A stretch of 56,508 nt of DNA from assembly GCA_045654645.1 (NCBI GenBank), contig JAZONR010000038.1, forward strand, positions 1 through 56,508, in the 5' to 3' direction. The notes under the pieces were generated by a model. That model was not told where the DNA came from. It saw nothing but the letters and a program-made list of their open reading frames with translations, and searched no databases. This document shows, in pieces, positions 23,922 through 31,745 of this stretch; positions within the stretch are counted from its first letter, which is position 1, and each line of letters begins with the position of its first letter. The position numbers and the translations under genes were made by a program. The DNA comes from HGM04593 sp045654645. Lineage in GTDB: Bacteria; Bacteroidota; Bacteroidia; Bacteroidales; Bacteroidaceae.

Positions 23922-25037
23922 ATGATTACAGCCGACCAGTTAAAGGATATAAAGGAGCGCACTGCGGCGCTCAAGCAGTACCTTGCCATTGATGAGAAGA
24001 TTATTCAGGTTGAGGAGGAGCAGTTGCGCACACAGGCGCCCGGTTTTTGGGATGACGCCAAGAAGGCCGAGGCACAGATGAAGAAGGTGAAAGCTCTGCA
24101 AGGGTGGATTGACAGCTATAAGGAGGTGAACAATCGCACCGAGGAGACCGAAATGGCAATGGAGCTTTTCCGCGAGGAGATGGTCGATGAGCACGAGGTG
24201 GATGATGCCTATGCACGTGCCCTCACAGCCATTGAGGAGCTTGAGTTGAAGAATATGCTGCGCGGCGAGGCTGATGATATGGATTGCGTGCTGAAAATAA
24301 ACTCGGGAGCCGGTGGCACCGAGGCCCAGGACTGGGCAAGTATGCTTATGCGTATGTATATGCGTTGGGCCGAGGCTAATGGCTACAAGGTTGCTGTTGC
24401 CAACCTTCAAGAGGCCGAGGATGCCGGAATAAAGACTGTTACACTGGAGCTGCAAGGCCCCTATGCCTATGGTTACCTCAAGGGCGAGAACGGTGTGCAC
24501 CGTTTGGTGCGCGTGAGCCCCTACAACGCACAGGGCAAGCGAATGACATCATTCAGTTCGGTATTCGTTACCCCGCTGGTGGATGACAGTATAGAGGTTG
24601 TAATTGAGCCTGCACGCATCTCTTGGGATACATTCCGAAGCGGTGGTGCCGGTGGCCAGAACGTGAACAAGGTGGAGTCGGGTGTGCGCCTGCGCTATCA
24701 ATACAAAGACCCCTACACCGGAGCCGAGGAGGAAATTCTCATTGAGAACACCGAGACACGCGACCAGCCCAAGAACAAGGAGAATGCAATGAGACAGTTG
24801 CGCTCTATCCTCTACAACAAGGAGATGCAGCACCGTATGGAGGAGCAGGCCAAGGTTGAGGCCGGCAAGAAGAAAATCGAATGGGGCTCACAGATACGAA
24901 GCTATGTGTTCGATGACCGCCGCGTAAAGGACCACAGAACAAACTACCAGACATCGGATGTTGGCGGTGTTATGGACGGAAAAATTGATGGTTTCATCAA
25001 GGCATACCTTATGGAATTTGCCGACAAGGCCGAATAA
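23922..25037 (+). CDS. prfB: Peptide chain release factor 2
   Basis: A 371-residue RF2 that ends translation at UGA and UAA. SGAGGTEAQDWASMLMRMYMRW marks the core; VSPYNAQGKRMTSFSSVF holds the stop-recognition loop (SPY instead of the classic SPF); SGGAGGQNVNKVESGVRLRY holds the GGQ catalytic motif. The frame is continuous from the first ATG: where many bacteria have CTT TGA for programmed +1 frameshifting, this gene reads TAC CTT GCC, so there is no autoregulatory shift. The CYTH gene follows after 33 bases. Confidence 0.96.
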   Translation: MITADQLKDIKERTAALKQYLAIDEKIIQVEEEQLRTQAPGFWDDAKKAEAQMKKVKALQGWIDSYKEVNNRTEETEMAMELFREEMVDEHEVDDAYARALTAIEELELKNMLRGEADDMDCVLKINSGAGGTEAQDWASMLMRMYMRWAEANGYKVAVANLQEAEDAGIKTVTLELQGPYAYGYLKGENGVHRLVRVSPYNAQGKRMTSFSSVFVTPLVDDSIEVVIEPARISWDTFRSGGAGGQNVNKVESGVRLRYQYKDPYTGAEEEILIENTETRDQPKNKENAMRQLRSILYNKEMQHRMEEQAKVEAGKKKIEWGSQIRSYVFDDRRVKDHRTNYQTSDVGGVMDGKIDGFIKAYLMEFADKAE

Positions 25038-25070
25038 TTCTAAAGCAGTTTCTCTACTTCATTCCCCTCT

Positions 25071-25544
25071 ATGGCACTTGAAATAGAAAGAAAATTCCTT
25101 GTTACCAATGACAGCTACAAGTCATTGGCCTTCCAAAGCGACCGCATAGCCCAAGGCTACATCTGCCGCGAAGGGGGTAATTCGGCACGTGTGAGAGTGC
25201 GTGGCGACAAGGGATACATAACAATAAAAGGACCATCGCTCGATGGCGGGCTGAGCCGCTACGAGTGGGAGCGTGAAATAACAGCCGCCGAGGCGTGGGA
25301 ACTGATGAAGCTGTGCAAAGGGGCAACGATAGACAAAATACGCCACCTGGTGAAGTGTGGCAACCACACCTTTGAGGTTGATGAGTTCCTTGGCGACAAC
25401 GAAGGACTTGTGGTGGCCGAGGTGGAGCTCTCCTCAACCGATGAGGAGTTTGAGCGCCCGCCATTCCTGGGTGCAGAGGTTACCGGCGACAGGCGCTACT
25501 ACAATTCACAGCTGACACACATCCCCTTTAAATGCTGGAAATAG
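25071..25544 (+). CDS. CYTH domain (triphosphate tunnel metalloenzyme)
   Basis: A 157-residue protein with the CYTH signature LEIERKFLVTN at its start and alternating charged strands that line the tunnel (SARVRVRGDKGYITIKG, EWEREI, VDEFLGDNEGLVVAEVEL). Bacterial relatives hydrolyse inorganic triphosphate or, less often, make cAMP. Full length for the short bacterial form. It lies between prfB and a lipoprotein gene in the same direction; its 3' end lies 23 bases before the lipoprotein start. Confidence 0.88.
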   Translation: MALEIERKFLVTNDSYKSLAFQSDRIAQGYICREGGNSARVRVRGDKGYITIKGPSLDGGLSRYEWEREITAAEAWELMKLCKGATIDKIRHLVKCGNHTFEVDEFLGDNEGLVVAEVELSSTDEEFERPPFLGAEVTGDRRYYNSQLTHIPFKCWK

Positions 25545-25567
25545 ACAACATTCCAAGAAGTAGAACA

Positions 25568-26212
25568 ATGAAAAGAGCATTATATATAATTGCCGCACTG
25601 TGCCTTGTAATAACAAGTTGCACAAATCCCAAACAGGAGAAGAGGGAGCAAAAACAGCATCCCGACCTTGCTCTGTATGAACTGAAAGGCAAGGTGAAGG
25701 AAGTGAAGGTGCTATTCAACAGCAACGGTTATGACGAATTGGGCTACACCTTGCTTTTCGATGCCAAGGGAATGTGTACCACGCACAGATATGACAACCT
25801 TTGGAATGACGAGGAGATTGTGAAGGATATTGAGCGTAATATCGAAAGACAGATAACCTCATACACCGCTCAGGGTGCAAAGAGCAAAGAGCCTAAAGTT
25901 GAGACTCACTTCATTTATGATGCACAGGGAAGAGTTGCCAACACCAATGCCATTTGGTATGGCGAAACGGTTGTTACCGAAAATCTTGTGTATGACAGCA
26001 AGGGAAGGCTTAAGAAGACTGTGAGGAATGTGCTCGACCCCGGTTACCCTGTGAAGGAGACTATCACATATAGATACCTCGCCACCGACAGCCTCAACAA
26101 TTGGACCAGGCGCGAAGCTTTAAAAATTGATGAAAACGCAAGAACGGGAGAGGAAGAGGTTATTTCGGAGACTATATACACCGAAAAAAGAGAAATTTCC
26201 TACCACGAGTAA
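25568..26212 (+). CDS. Lipoprotein of unknown function
   Basis: A 214-residue lipoprotein; MKRALYIIAALCLVITSC is a signal peptide with lipobox ending at C18, which sets the start at 25568 and not at 25532. The mature part has YD/WN-rich stretches (LKGKVKEVKVLFNSNGYDELG, YDAQGRVANTN, YDSKGRLKKT) like short RHS/YD-type beta repeats found in Bacteroidota lipoproteins. No catalytic motif seen. It converges with the VanZ-like gene 10 bases away. Confidence 0.78.
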   Translation: MKRALYIIAALCLVITSCTNPKQEKREQKQHPDLALYELKGKVKEVKVLFNSNGYDELGYTLLFDAKGMCTTHRYDNLWNDEEIVKDIERNIERQITSYTAQGAKSKEPKVETHFIYDAQGRVANTNAIWYGETVVTENLVYDSKGRLKKTVRNVLDPGYPVKETITYRYLATDSLNNWTRREALKIDENARTGEEEVISETIYTEKREISYHE

Positions 26213-26222
26213 CAAGTGTCTT

Positions 26223-26642
26223 TCAACGCTTGCTGATGAAACGCCTCATCAGCGGCCTTGTTACCAAAAGGCTGAAAACGGCTGCAAGCAACACACCAAT
26301 GACATTGAAGACAAAATCATCGAAATCACCGGTGCGGTAATCTGTCATAGTACTCTGTGCATACTCCATCACTCCACTGAAAGCAGCCGGCATAATAACG
26401 GCCGGGAACAGCATACGCAATGTGTTCACATTGATGTTGAGTTTGAAACTCTCGTACCAAAAAACAGCACAAAGAGTGAAATACATCACAAGATGCACAA
26501 TCTTGTCGCCAAGGACAACAGTCTCGGTTCTCTGAACATTTTTAAAGTTGAAAAATGTGAGAAAAAGTATAAACATCAATGTCAAGAGTGTTAGCCAATA
26601 ACTCTTTATTATGCGTAAAAGAGACCTAATAAAGCTTTTCAT
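26223..26642 (-). CDS. VanZ-like membrane protein
   Basis: A 139-residue protein with four membrane segments and the VanZ-family residues DKIVHLVMYF, EYAQSTMTDYRTGDFDDFVFNVIGVLLA. VanZ itself gives low-level teicoplanin resistance, but most family members have no known role. N- and C-termini are basic. Transcribed alone. Confidence 0.85.
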   Translation of the reverse strand: MKSFIRSLLRIIKSYWLTLLTLMFILFLTFFNFKNVQRTETVVLGDKIVHLVMYFTLCAVFWYESFKLNINVNTLRMLFPAVIMPAAFSGVMEYAQSTMTDYRTGDFDDFVFNVIGVLLAAVFSLLVTRPLMRRFISKR

Positions 26643-26686
26643 TCTTTGAAAATATTAAAAACCTGCAGTTATAACAAGTTTATTTG

Positions 26687-26694
26687 TAACTTTG
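26687..26694 (+). promoter_or_regulatory. -7 box (TAACTTTG) before the ComEA-like remnant
   Basis: An exact TAnnTTTG match 65 bases before the GTG at 26760. No TTTG at the -33 distance. Confidence 0.45.
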
Positions 26695-26759
26695 CCTTAA
26701 AACCGGCTGCAAAAATACAACAACTGTTGATTGTGGCTGCTATATTTAAAAAAATTAAC

Positions 26760-26858
26760 GTGAGAAACTTTTTCTACTTCACAAAAGGACAGCGACGTGG
26801 TATTATGCTGTTCATTGCACTGGCAACCATTTTTGTTTTGATAAGGTGGGTAATATAA
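26760..26858 (+). pseudogene. Truncated start of a helix-hairpin-helix (ComEA-like) protein
   Basis: A 32-codon frame reading RNFFYFTKGQRRGIMLFIAL and then a membrane segment before a TAA. FFYFTKxQRRGI plus one membrane helix is how I remember Bacteroidota ComEA-like helix-hairpin-helix proteins beginning; here everything after the first helix is missing. It has a -7 box, so it may still be transcribed. It could also be a real small membrane protein. Confidence 0.5.
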
Positions 26859-26897
26859 AAAGAGGCGGTATTTTTTTAAAATGAACTGTGCTTATAT

Positions 26898-26905
26898 TAT
26901 TTTTG
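26898..26905 (+). promoter_or_regulatory. -7 box (TATTTTTG) for ruvB
   Basis: TATTTTTG lies 23 bases before the ruvB start, following an AT-rich tract. The -33 element is not evident. Confidence 0.5.
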
Positions 26906-26928
26906 CATAGAACTGAGACACTAAAAAG

Positions 26929-27948
26929 ATGAACGGAGATTTCAACATACGCGGCAAGAACAGCGACAAAGAGTTCGAGAATGCACTGCGCCCGCTATCT
27001 TTCCCCGACTTCAACGGACAGGAGAAGATTGTGAGCAACCTTAAAATTTTTGTGCAAGCCGCAAGGATGCGTGGCGAGTCGCTCGACCACGTGCTGCTGC
27101 ACGGCCCCCCGGGACTGGGAAAGACAACATTGAGCAACATCATTGCCAACGAGCTGGGTGTGGGATTCAAGGTTACATCGGGCCCTGTACTCGACAAACC
27201 GGGCGACCTTGCAGGCATACTCACATCGCTGGAGCCCAACGATGTGCTTTTCATCGATGAGATACACCGCCTATCGCCAATTGTAGAGGAGTATCTCTAT
27301 TCGGCAATGGAAGACTACCGCATTGACATCCTCATAGACAAAGGCCCTTCGGCACGCTCAATACAGATTGACCTAAACCCTTTCACGCTCATTGGAGCAA
27401 CAACACGCAGCGGACTGCTCACTGCCCCACTGCGCGCAAGGTTTGGTATAAATATGCACCTTGAGTATTATGACAGCAAGACACTTGCCGGCATCATAAG
27501 CCGCTCGGCACAAATTCTTGGTGTTACATTTGACGATGACGCCACCTATGAGATTGCACGACGCAGCCGAGGAACACCACGTATTGCCAATGCATTGCTG
27601 CGACGTGTGCGCGATTTTGCACAAGTAATGGGCAACGGACACATAACCAACTCTATTGCAAAGATGGCACTGGAGGCTCTAAATATCGACAAATATGGCC
27701 TCGATGAGATTGACAACAAAATTCTGTGCACAATAATAGACAAATTCAAGGGTGGCCCGGTGGGAATTGGCACCATAGCTACAGCACTTAGCGAGGATAG
27801 CGGAACAATAGAGGAGGTTTATGAGCCCTATTTGATAAAAGAGGGCTTCATAAAGCGCACACCGCGTGGACGCGAGGTTACAGACCTTGCCTATAAACAC
27901 CTGGGCCGCAGCCGCTTCGGTACAAATGAACAGGGCACACTTTTTTAA
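26929..27948 (+). CDS. ruvB: Holliday junction ATPase RuvB
   Basis: A 339-residue RuvB, the hexameric motor that drives branch migration with RuvA. Walker A is GPPGLGKT (59-66), Walker B is VLFIDEIHRL (near 105), sensor 1 is IGATTRSGLL, and the C-terminal winged helix ends in FIKRTPRGREVTDLAYKHLG. Full length. ruvA and ruvC are not in the window. A flippase gene follows after 73 bases. Confidence 0.97.
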   Translation: MNGDFNIRGKNSDKEFENALRPLSFPDFNGQEKIVSNLKIFVQAARMRGESLDHVLLHGPPGLGKTTLSNIIANELGVGFKVTSGPVLDKPGDLAGILTSLEPNDVLFIDEIHRLSPIVEEYLYSAMEDYRIDILIDKGPSARSIQIDLNPFTLIGATTRSGLLTAPLRARFGINMHLEYYDSKTLAGIISRSAQILGVTFDDDATYEIARRSRGTPRIANALLRRVRDFAQVMGNGHITNSIAKMALEALNIDKYGLDEIDNKILCTIIDKFKGGPVGIGTIATALSEDSGTIEEVYEPYLIKEGFIKRTPRGREVTDLAYKHLGRSRFGTNEQGTLF

Positions 27949-28021
27949 GAAGAATAATTAGTAAGATTATAAAGGGACACCACAAGCAGAAATATACAAC
28001 TGCTTGAAAAACCTGAACGAA

Positions 28022-29509
28022 ATGGGCAAACTGCAATCATTGGTGAAAGAGACAGCCATATATGGCCTAAGCAGCATCATAGGACGCTTTCTCAACTATC
28101 TGCTTGTGCCGCTCTACACGGCAAAGATGAGCGTTGAAAGCGGCAACTATGGCATTGTTACCAACATATATGCGTGGACAGCCATACTCCTTGTGTTGCT
28201 TACATTCGGCTTTGAAACAACATTCTTCCGCTTCGCAAGCAAGGATAATGCCAATGTTAAAAAAGTCTTTTCAATGGCAATGCAGGTGGTGGGTGCGCTG
28301 TGCAGCGTGTTCCTGCTGTTGGTGTTTCTGCTGCTACCATCCATAGCACAACGCCTGGGATACTCCAATAACCCCGAGTTCATTGGAATGATGGCAGTTG
28401 TTGTGGCACTCGATGCACTGCAGGCAATACCTTTCGGCTTGCTAAGACAGCAGAAGAAAGCCATAAAATTTGCTTCGCTGAAGCTACTGTTCATTGGAAT
28501 GAACATAACAATGAACATTTTGGCATTTGTAGTACTTCCAAAATTGGCCGCATCCTATCCCGATACTTTTGGAGTACTCTACAACCCACACAACCAAGCC
28601 TTTTATGTGTTCTTTATAAACCTTGTGTGCACATCGCTAATCACACTGTTCCTTATCCCTGAGCTTAAGATGTTCCGCCCAACAGCCGACTTTAAAATGC
28701 TTAGAGAGATGCTAAGATACTCCTGGCCACTGTTGCTGCTTGGAATTGCAGGAATATTAAACCTTAATGCCGACAAAATCATATACACCTGGCTTGTGCC
28801 CGGACAAAAAGGCATTGAAGAACTTGGCGTCTATGGCGCGTGTGTAAAAGTAGCGGCAATAATGGCAATGCTTATGCAGGCATTTCGTTATGCCTATGAG
28901 CCATTTGTCTTTGGCAACAGCAAAGAGAAAGACAGCAAGCAGCTCTATGCCAAAGCAATGAAATATTTTATTGTCATAGCACTTATGGCATTCCTTGTAG
29001 TAGTCTTTTATATGGATATACTGCGCCACATAATAAACCCCGGATATTGGCAGGGCCTGAAGGTGGTGCCAATAATAATGGCAGCTGAAATTTTTATGGG
29101 AATATACTTTAACCTGTCATTCTGGTATAAACTCAACGATGAGACCTACTGGGGAGCAATATTCTCGTTCATAGGCTGCGCGGTGCTCTTTGCAGTAAAT
29201 ATTCTGTTTGTTCCCAAATATGGCTACATAGCCTGCGCCTGGGCATCGTTTGCCGGTTACTTTTCAGCAATGGTGCTATCATACGCTGTGGGGCAGAAAA
29301 GAAATGCAATAAACTATGAAATGAAGGAGATTTTCAAATACACGGCGCTCTTCGCCATTCTCTATTGCATTTCACTTGCCAACCCATTTGAGAACAGCAT
29401 AACAAAAATAGCGTGCAACACAGCGTTGCTTTTTGTATATGTGGCCTATTTCATAAAAAAAGACCTGCCACTTAAAAATGTGCCAATAATAGGGAAGTTC
29501 TTTAGATAA
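28022..29509 (+). CDS. Lipopolysaccharide/oligosaccharide flippase (MOP superfamily)
   Basis: A 495-residue membrane protein with about 12-14 helices, of the Wzx/polysaccharide-biosynthesis type in the MOP superfamily; it would move lipid-linked sugars across the inner membrane. The start MGKLQSLVKETAIYGLSSIIGRFLNYLLVPLYT is the usual opening of this Bacteroidota family, so ATG 28022 is preferred to the TTG at 28004. No glycan cluster surrounds it, so its substrate is unknown; following ruvB is a placement I recall from relatives. Confidence 0.88.
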   Translation: MGKLQSLVKETAIYGLSSIIGRFLNYLLVPLYTAKMSVESGNYGIVTNIYAWTAILLVLLTFGFETTFFRFASKDNANVKKVFSMAMQVVGALCSVFLLLVFLLLPSIAQRLGYSNNPEFIGMMAVVVALDALQAIPFGLLRQQKKAIKFASLKLLFIGMNITMNILAFVVLPKLAASYPDTFGVLYNPHNQAFYVFFINLVCTSLITLFLIPELKMFRPTADFKMLREMLRYSWPLLLLGIAGILNLNADKIIYTWLVPGQKGIEELGVYGACVKVAAIMAMLMQAFRYAYEPFVFGNSKEKDSKQLYAKAMKYFIVIALMAFLVVVFYMDILRHIINPGYWQGLKVVPIIMAAEIFMGIYFNLSFWYKLNDETYWGAIFSFIGCAVLFAVNILFVPKYGYIACAWASFAGYFSAMVLSYAVGQKRNAINYEMKEIFKYTALFAILYCISLANPFENSITKIACNTALLFVYVAYFIKKDLPLKNVPIIGKFFR

Positions 29510-29538
29510 TAGACATACAGATTCTGTATCAAATTAAA

Positions 29539-29585
29539 AATGTATCAATATAACCTTAAAATTGGTCGTATTGATACATTCTTTT
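29539..29585. terminator. Bidirectional terminator between flippase and HNH genes
   Basis: AATGTATCAATA (29539-29550) and TATTGATACATT (29569-29580) are perfect inverses, followed by CTTTTT on the plus strand and by TTTAATTT on the minus strand. It separates convergent genes. Confidence 0.85.
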
Positions 29586-29609
29586 TGTATTTGTCTAATC
29601 TAAAAGATT

Positions 29610-30263
29610 TTATTCATTGTCGTTTCCAAGAGCTAGATTACAATCAGCGCATAAAACTCTTAAATTATCCAATGTGGTTTCACCACCTTTTGACCAAGGT
29701 ATAATATGGTCAAAATGAATTTTATGTATTCCATCATTACATTTTACACCACATATTTGACAACGATTACCATCCCTCATAAGCACTCTTACTTTAAGCC
29801 TATCATTTGGTTCTCTTTTAGTTTTGTGTTTAATTAAACTTTCTGTATCGCCAACAAGTAGCATATCATCATCATTAGCAGAGATATATTTGGAAAAAAT
29901 ATCTAATGCTTTATACCAAGTACCAAATTTGCGCAAATATGCTGTTGATGTTATTGAAGATAATTCTCGTTTATCCATATCTCTCCTTGTTGGTTGTTTA
30001 CCCAGCTTCAACCATACATCCCTTAAATTTATCATAAAATCTTCATCGCTATAAAATTGATTACACAGCGATATACCTGCAATATTTAATGCCTTATTCC
30101 AAGTTCCAAATTTTCGAGATACAGTGGAAGAACTATATTTTCCATGTAAATCATAATCCTTAATAGATAACTTCTCTTTACCTATCTTTATATAAACCCT
30201 CTTTAAATCTTCTATTAAATCTTCAAGCGTTGGGTTGTTTCTTTTTACTATTTTGAAATCCAT
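29610..30263 (-). CDS. HNH endonuclease with homing-endonuclease-associated repeats
   Basis: A 217-residue nuclease. The N-terminal 140 residues hold two copies of the HNH-associated repeat (LEDLIEDLKRVYIKIGKEKLS...SRKFGTWNKALNIAGI and a second ending LRKFGTWYKALDIF), which bind DNA. The last 60 residues are an HNH domain: CQICG, then HFDHIIPWSKGGETTLDNLRVLCADCN. Start 30263 (MDFKIVKRNN) is preferred; a TTG at 30329 overlaps the upstream gene stop but adds residues unlike the family. AT-rich, accessory. It follows a Mrr-N-like gene in the same direction; the pair may be a small restriction-like or homing unit, which is inference. Confidence 0.85.
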   Translation of the reverse strand: MDFKIVKRNNPTLEDLIEDLKRVYIKIGKEKLSIKDYDLHGKYSSSTVSRKFGTWNKALNIAGISLCNQFYSDEDFMINLRDVWLKLGKQPTRRDMDKRELSSITSTAYLRKFGTWYKALDIFSKYISANDDDMLLVGDTESLIKHKTKREPNDRLKVRVLMRDGNRCQICGVKCNDGIHKIHFDHIIPWSKGGETTLDNLRVLCADCNLALGNDNE

Positions 30264-30325
30264 AATTAACGATTTAGCAAATTCTCCAATTCGATAAACT
30301 GTTGAACTAATGTAAATCCAATGTA

Positions 30326-30622
30326 TCAATACCCATACTCCTTAAAAGGTCTTTTTTTGGTAGGTGGTGTTATTCGCAAGAATGTTAAACCATCTTCTGT
30401 AATTCTATAGTTGCCACGAGATACTGTTTCGAGCATTCCTATTATTCTTAAACGATGTTTTGCCCAACCTACTATATCTTTTGATTTTAATAATGCTTTA
30501 TCATCATTTGATAGATTATAAACTCTTGAAATATATTCTCTACATTCCTCTGCTGAATGAATTTCTTTATCACCCATATATTGCAAAAGAGGAAACATAC
30601 ATTCTTTAACCTCTGGTATCAT
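30326..30622 (-). CDS. Mrr N-terminal-like winged-helix protein
   Basis: A 98-residue protein that resembles only the N-terminal winged-helix domain of Mrr restriction proteins: PLLQYMGDKEIHSAEECREYI, then WAKHRLRIIGMLETVSRGNYRITEDGLTFL. The nuclease half of Mrr is absent. After its TGA stop the same frame continues for 19 codons (ending FIELENLLNR) to a TAA at about 30267, so the gene may have been shortened by a nonsense change. Its -7 box is at 30657-30664. Confidence 0.7.
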   Translation of the reverse strand: MIPEVKECMFPLLQYMGDKEIHSAEECREYISRVYNLSNDDKALLKSKDIVGWAKHRLRIIGMLETVSRGNYRITEDGLTFLRITPPTKKRPFKEYGY

Positions 30623-30656
30623 AAGCCTATTTTATAAAACTATTCGTATTTGTTAG

Positions 30657-30664
30657 CAAACTTA
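30657..30664 (-). promoter_or_regulatory. -7 box (TAAGTTTG) for the Mrr-N-like gene
   Basis: CAAACTTA on the plus strand is TAAGTTTG on the minus strand, 34 bases before the start at 30622. The -33 element is not clear. Confidence 0.45.
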
Positions 30665-30699
30665 CTAATTTTGATAAAGTAAATTATCAATTTTATTAA

Positions 30700-30804
30700 C
30701 TATTTAAGCAAATTCTCTAATTCACTCCTACTGTTGAACTGATATATTTTTCCTCTTATCTTTATAAAGCCCTCTACAGCCTCATCGTAAATGTTACCAC
30801 AAAT
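30700..30804 (-). pseudogene. Orphan C-terminal tail of a lost protein
   Basis: A 34-codon open stretch (YDEAVEGFIKIRGKIYQF, then NSRSELENLLK and TAG) with a stop codon just upstream and no start. Its 3' end is nearly the same in DNA as the tail at 30267-30320 behind the Mrr-N-like gene, so both derive from related genes. Identity of the parent is unknown to me. Confidence 0.55.
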
Positions 30805-30871
30805 TTATATGCTTACCCACAGTAAATTTCTACTGAGCCCAAATAAATGAGTTACAAAATTTTAAAACAAA

Positions 30872-30903
30872 AAACGGAGATAGTTTTTCAACTTTCTCCG
30901 TTT
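30872..30903 (-). terminator. Terminator of tRNA-Met
   Basis: AAACGGAGA (30872-30880) and TCTCCGTTT (30895-30903) are perfect inverses; on the minus strand the stem ends in TTTTTTG. It sits 4 bases past the tRNA 3' end. Confidence 0.85.
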
Positions 30904-30906
30904 CAG

Positions 30907-30980
30907 TAGCGAGACCCGGGATTGAACCGGGGACCTCATGATTATGAATCATGCGCTCTAACCAGCTGAGCTATCTCGCC
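30907..30980 (-). tRNA. tRNA-Met (anticodon CAT, elongator type)
   Basis: A 74-base cloverleaf on the minus strand: GGCGAGA pairs with TCTCGCT (first pair G-U), D arm AGCTCAGCTGGTTAGAGC, anticodon arm CATGA-TTCATAA-TCATG with CAT, T arm CCCGGTTCAATCCCGGG. CCA is not encoded. The T arm and the G1 acceptor fit the elongator rather than the initiator; a lysidine tRNA-Ile with the same anticodon is the alternative. Confidence 0.93.
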
Positions 30981-30997
30981 ATTAAGTTTTGCGAGTG

Positions 30998-31029
30998 CAA
31001 AGATATATCCATTTTTTTAAAGTGGCAAA
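30998..31029 (-). promoter_or_regulatory. Promoter of tRNA-Met
   Basis: On the minus strand TTTG (31029-31026) and TATCTTTG (31005-30998) are separated by 20 bases, 17 bases before the tRNA. Confidence 0.75.
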
Positions 31030-31210
31030 TTTTTTAGCACTTTTAATCAAAAAACTTTTCAAGTTGGAAAAATAACCGATATAGTTTATTGGGATTAAAA
31101 ACTAAAAGATAGATAAATTTGTATATATAATTGGATTTGTGAATTATATTTCTTATCTTGCGACTGATATATAATTGAATATCTTAACATTACATACGCA
31201 ACACTTTACA

Positions 31211-31591
31211 ATGAGCAAAGAGAAGATTTTTCTTGAATACCCTCTCAGAGGCAGCGCTGCGATGATTTGGAAATATATTGGTACTTCAGCCGGGTTATCG
31301 CCGTGGTTTGCAGACAGGGTAGAGAGTTTTGACCGCACCTTTTATTTCTATTGGGGAAAGAGTGAGAAAAAAACAGCACATCTGGTGGCACAAAGAAACG
31401 GAGTATATGTGAAATTCCGTTGGGAAGATGAGCCTCAGACAACATTTTTTGAGATGAGAATTTCATACAACGAACTCACAAGAGAGCACACTCTTGAGAT
31501 TACCGATTTTGCCGATAAAGGAGAGGTTGAGGACCAAATTGAACTATGGAATTCTCAAATTGAAAATTTGAGGCGACAATCGGGTATGTAA
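31211..31591 (+). CDS. START-like domain protein
   Basis: A 126-residue protein of the SRPBCC/START-like fold (AHSA1-related) seen widely in Bacteroidota: EKIFLEYPLRGSAAMIWKYI, then TSAGLSPWFADRVE, FYFYWGKSEKKTAHL and FRWEDEPQTTFFEMRI. Such folds bind hydrophobic ligands; no catalytic residue is evident. ATG 31211 is preferred to 31175 because MSKEKIFLEYPL is the family start. Single gene, divergent from tRNA-Met. Of the 588 bases upstream to 30623, tRNA-Met and the tail at 30700 are the only features seen. Confidence 0.8.
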   Translation: MSKEKIFLEYPLRGSAAMIWKYIGTSAGLSPWFADRVESFDRTFYFYWGKSEKKTAHLVAQRNGVYVKFRWEDEPQTTFFEMRISYNELTREHTLEITDFADKGEVEDQIELWNSQIENLRRQSGM

Positions 31592-31637
31592 CGGTTATAT
31601 TTTTTCTTTTATAGCCTTTAAATCACACTTTTTATGC

Positions 31638-31691
31638 TAAATTTGCACAGAGAACTGCTACCACTAAAATAGCTGGTAGGGTTTTCTGTGC
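31638..31691 (+). promoter_or_regulatory. -7 box overlapped by an interrupted inverted repeat, upstream of lptG
   Basis: TAAATTTG (31638-31645) fits the -7 consensus. GCACAGA (31645-31651) and TCTGTGC (31685-31691), with inner arms CTACCA (31658-31663) and TGGTAG (31674-31679), form a two-tier perfect inverted repeat that begins on the last base of that box. It may be an operator or a leader hairpin for the lptG-ribBA-aspC run. It does not match an FMN riboswitch. Confidence 0.5.
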
Positions 31692-31745
31692 TTAATATAT
31701 AAACAAGAATAGATAACCAATAGCAAGGTACCCATCAACTACTGT

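Noticed and set aside
30264..30329. TTG start at 30329 for the HNH protein
   Set aside because: It overlaps the Mrr-N stop in a coupling-like way, but the added 22 residues read as an off-frame version of the ELENLLNR tail, so ATG 30263 is favoured.
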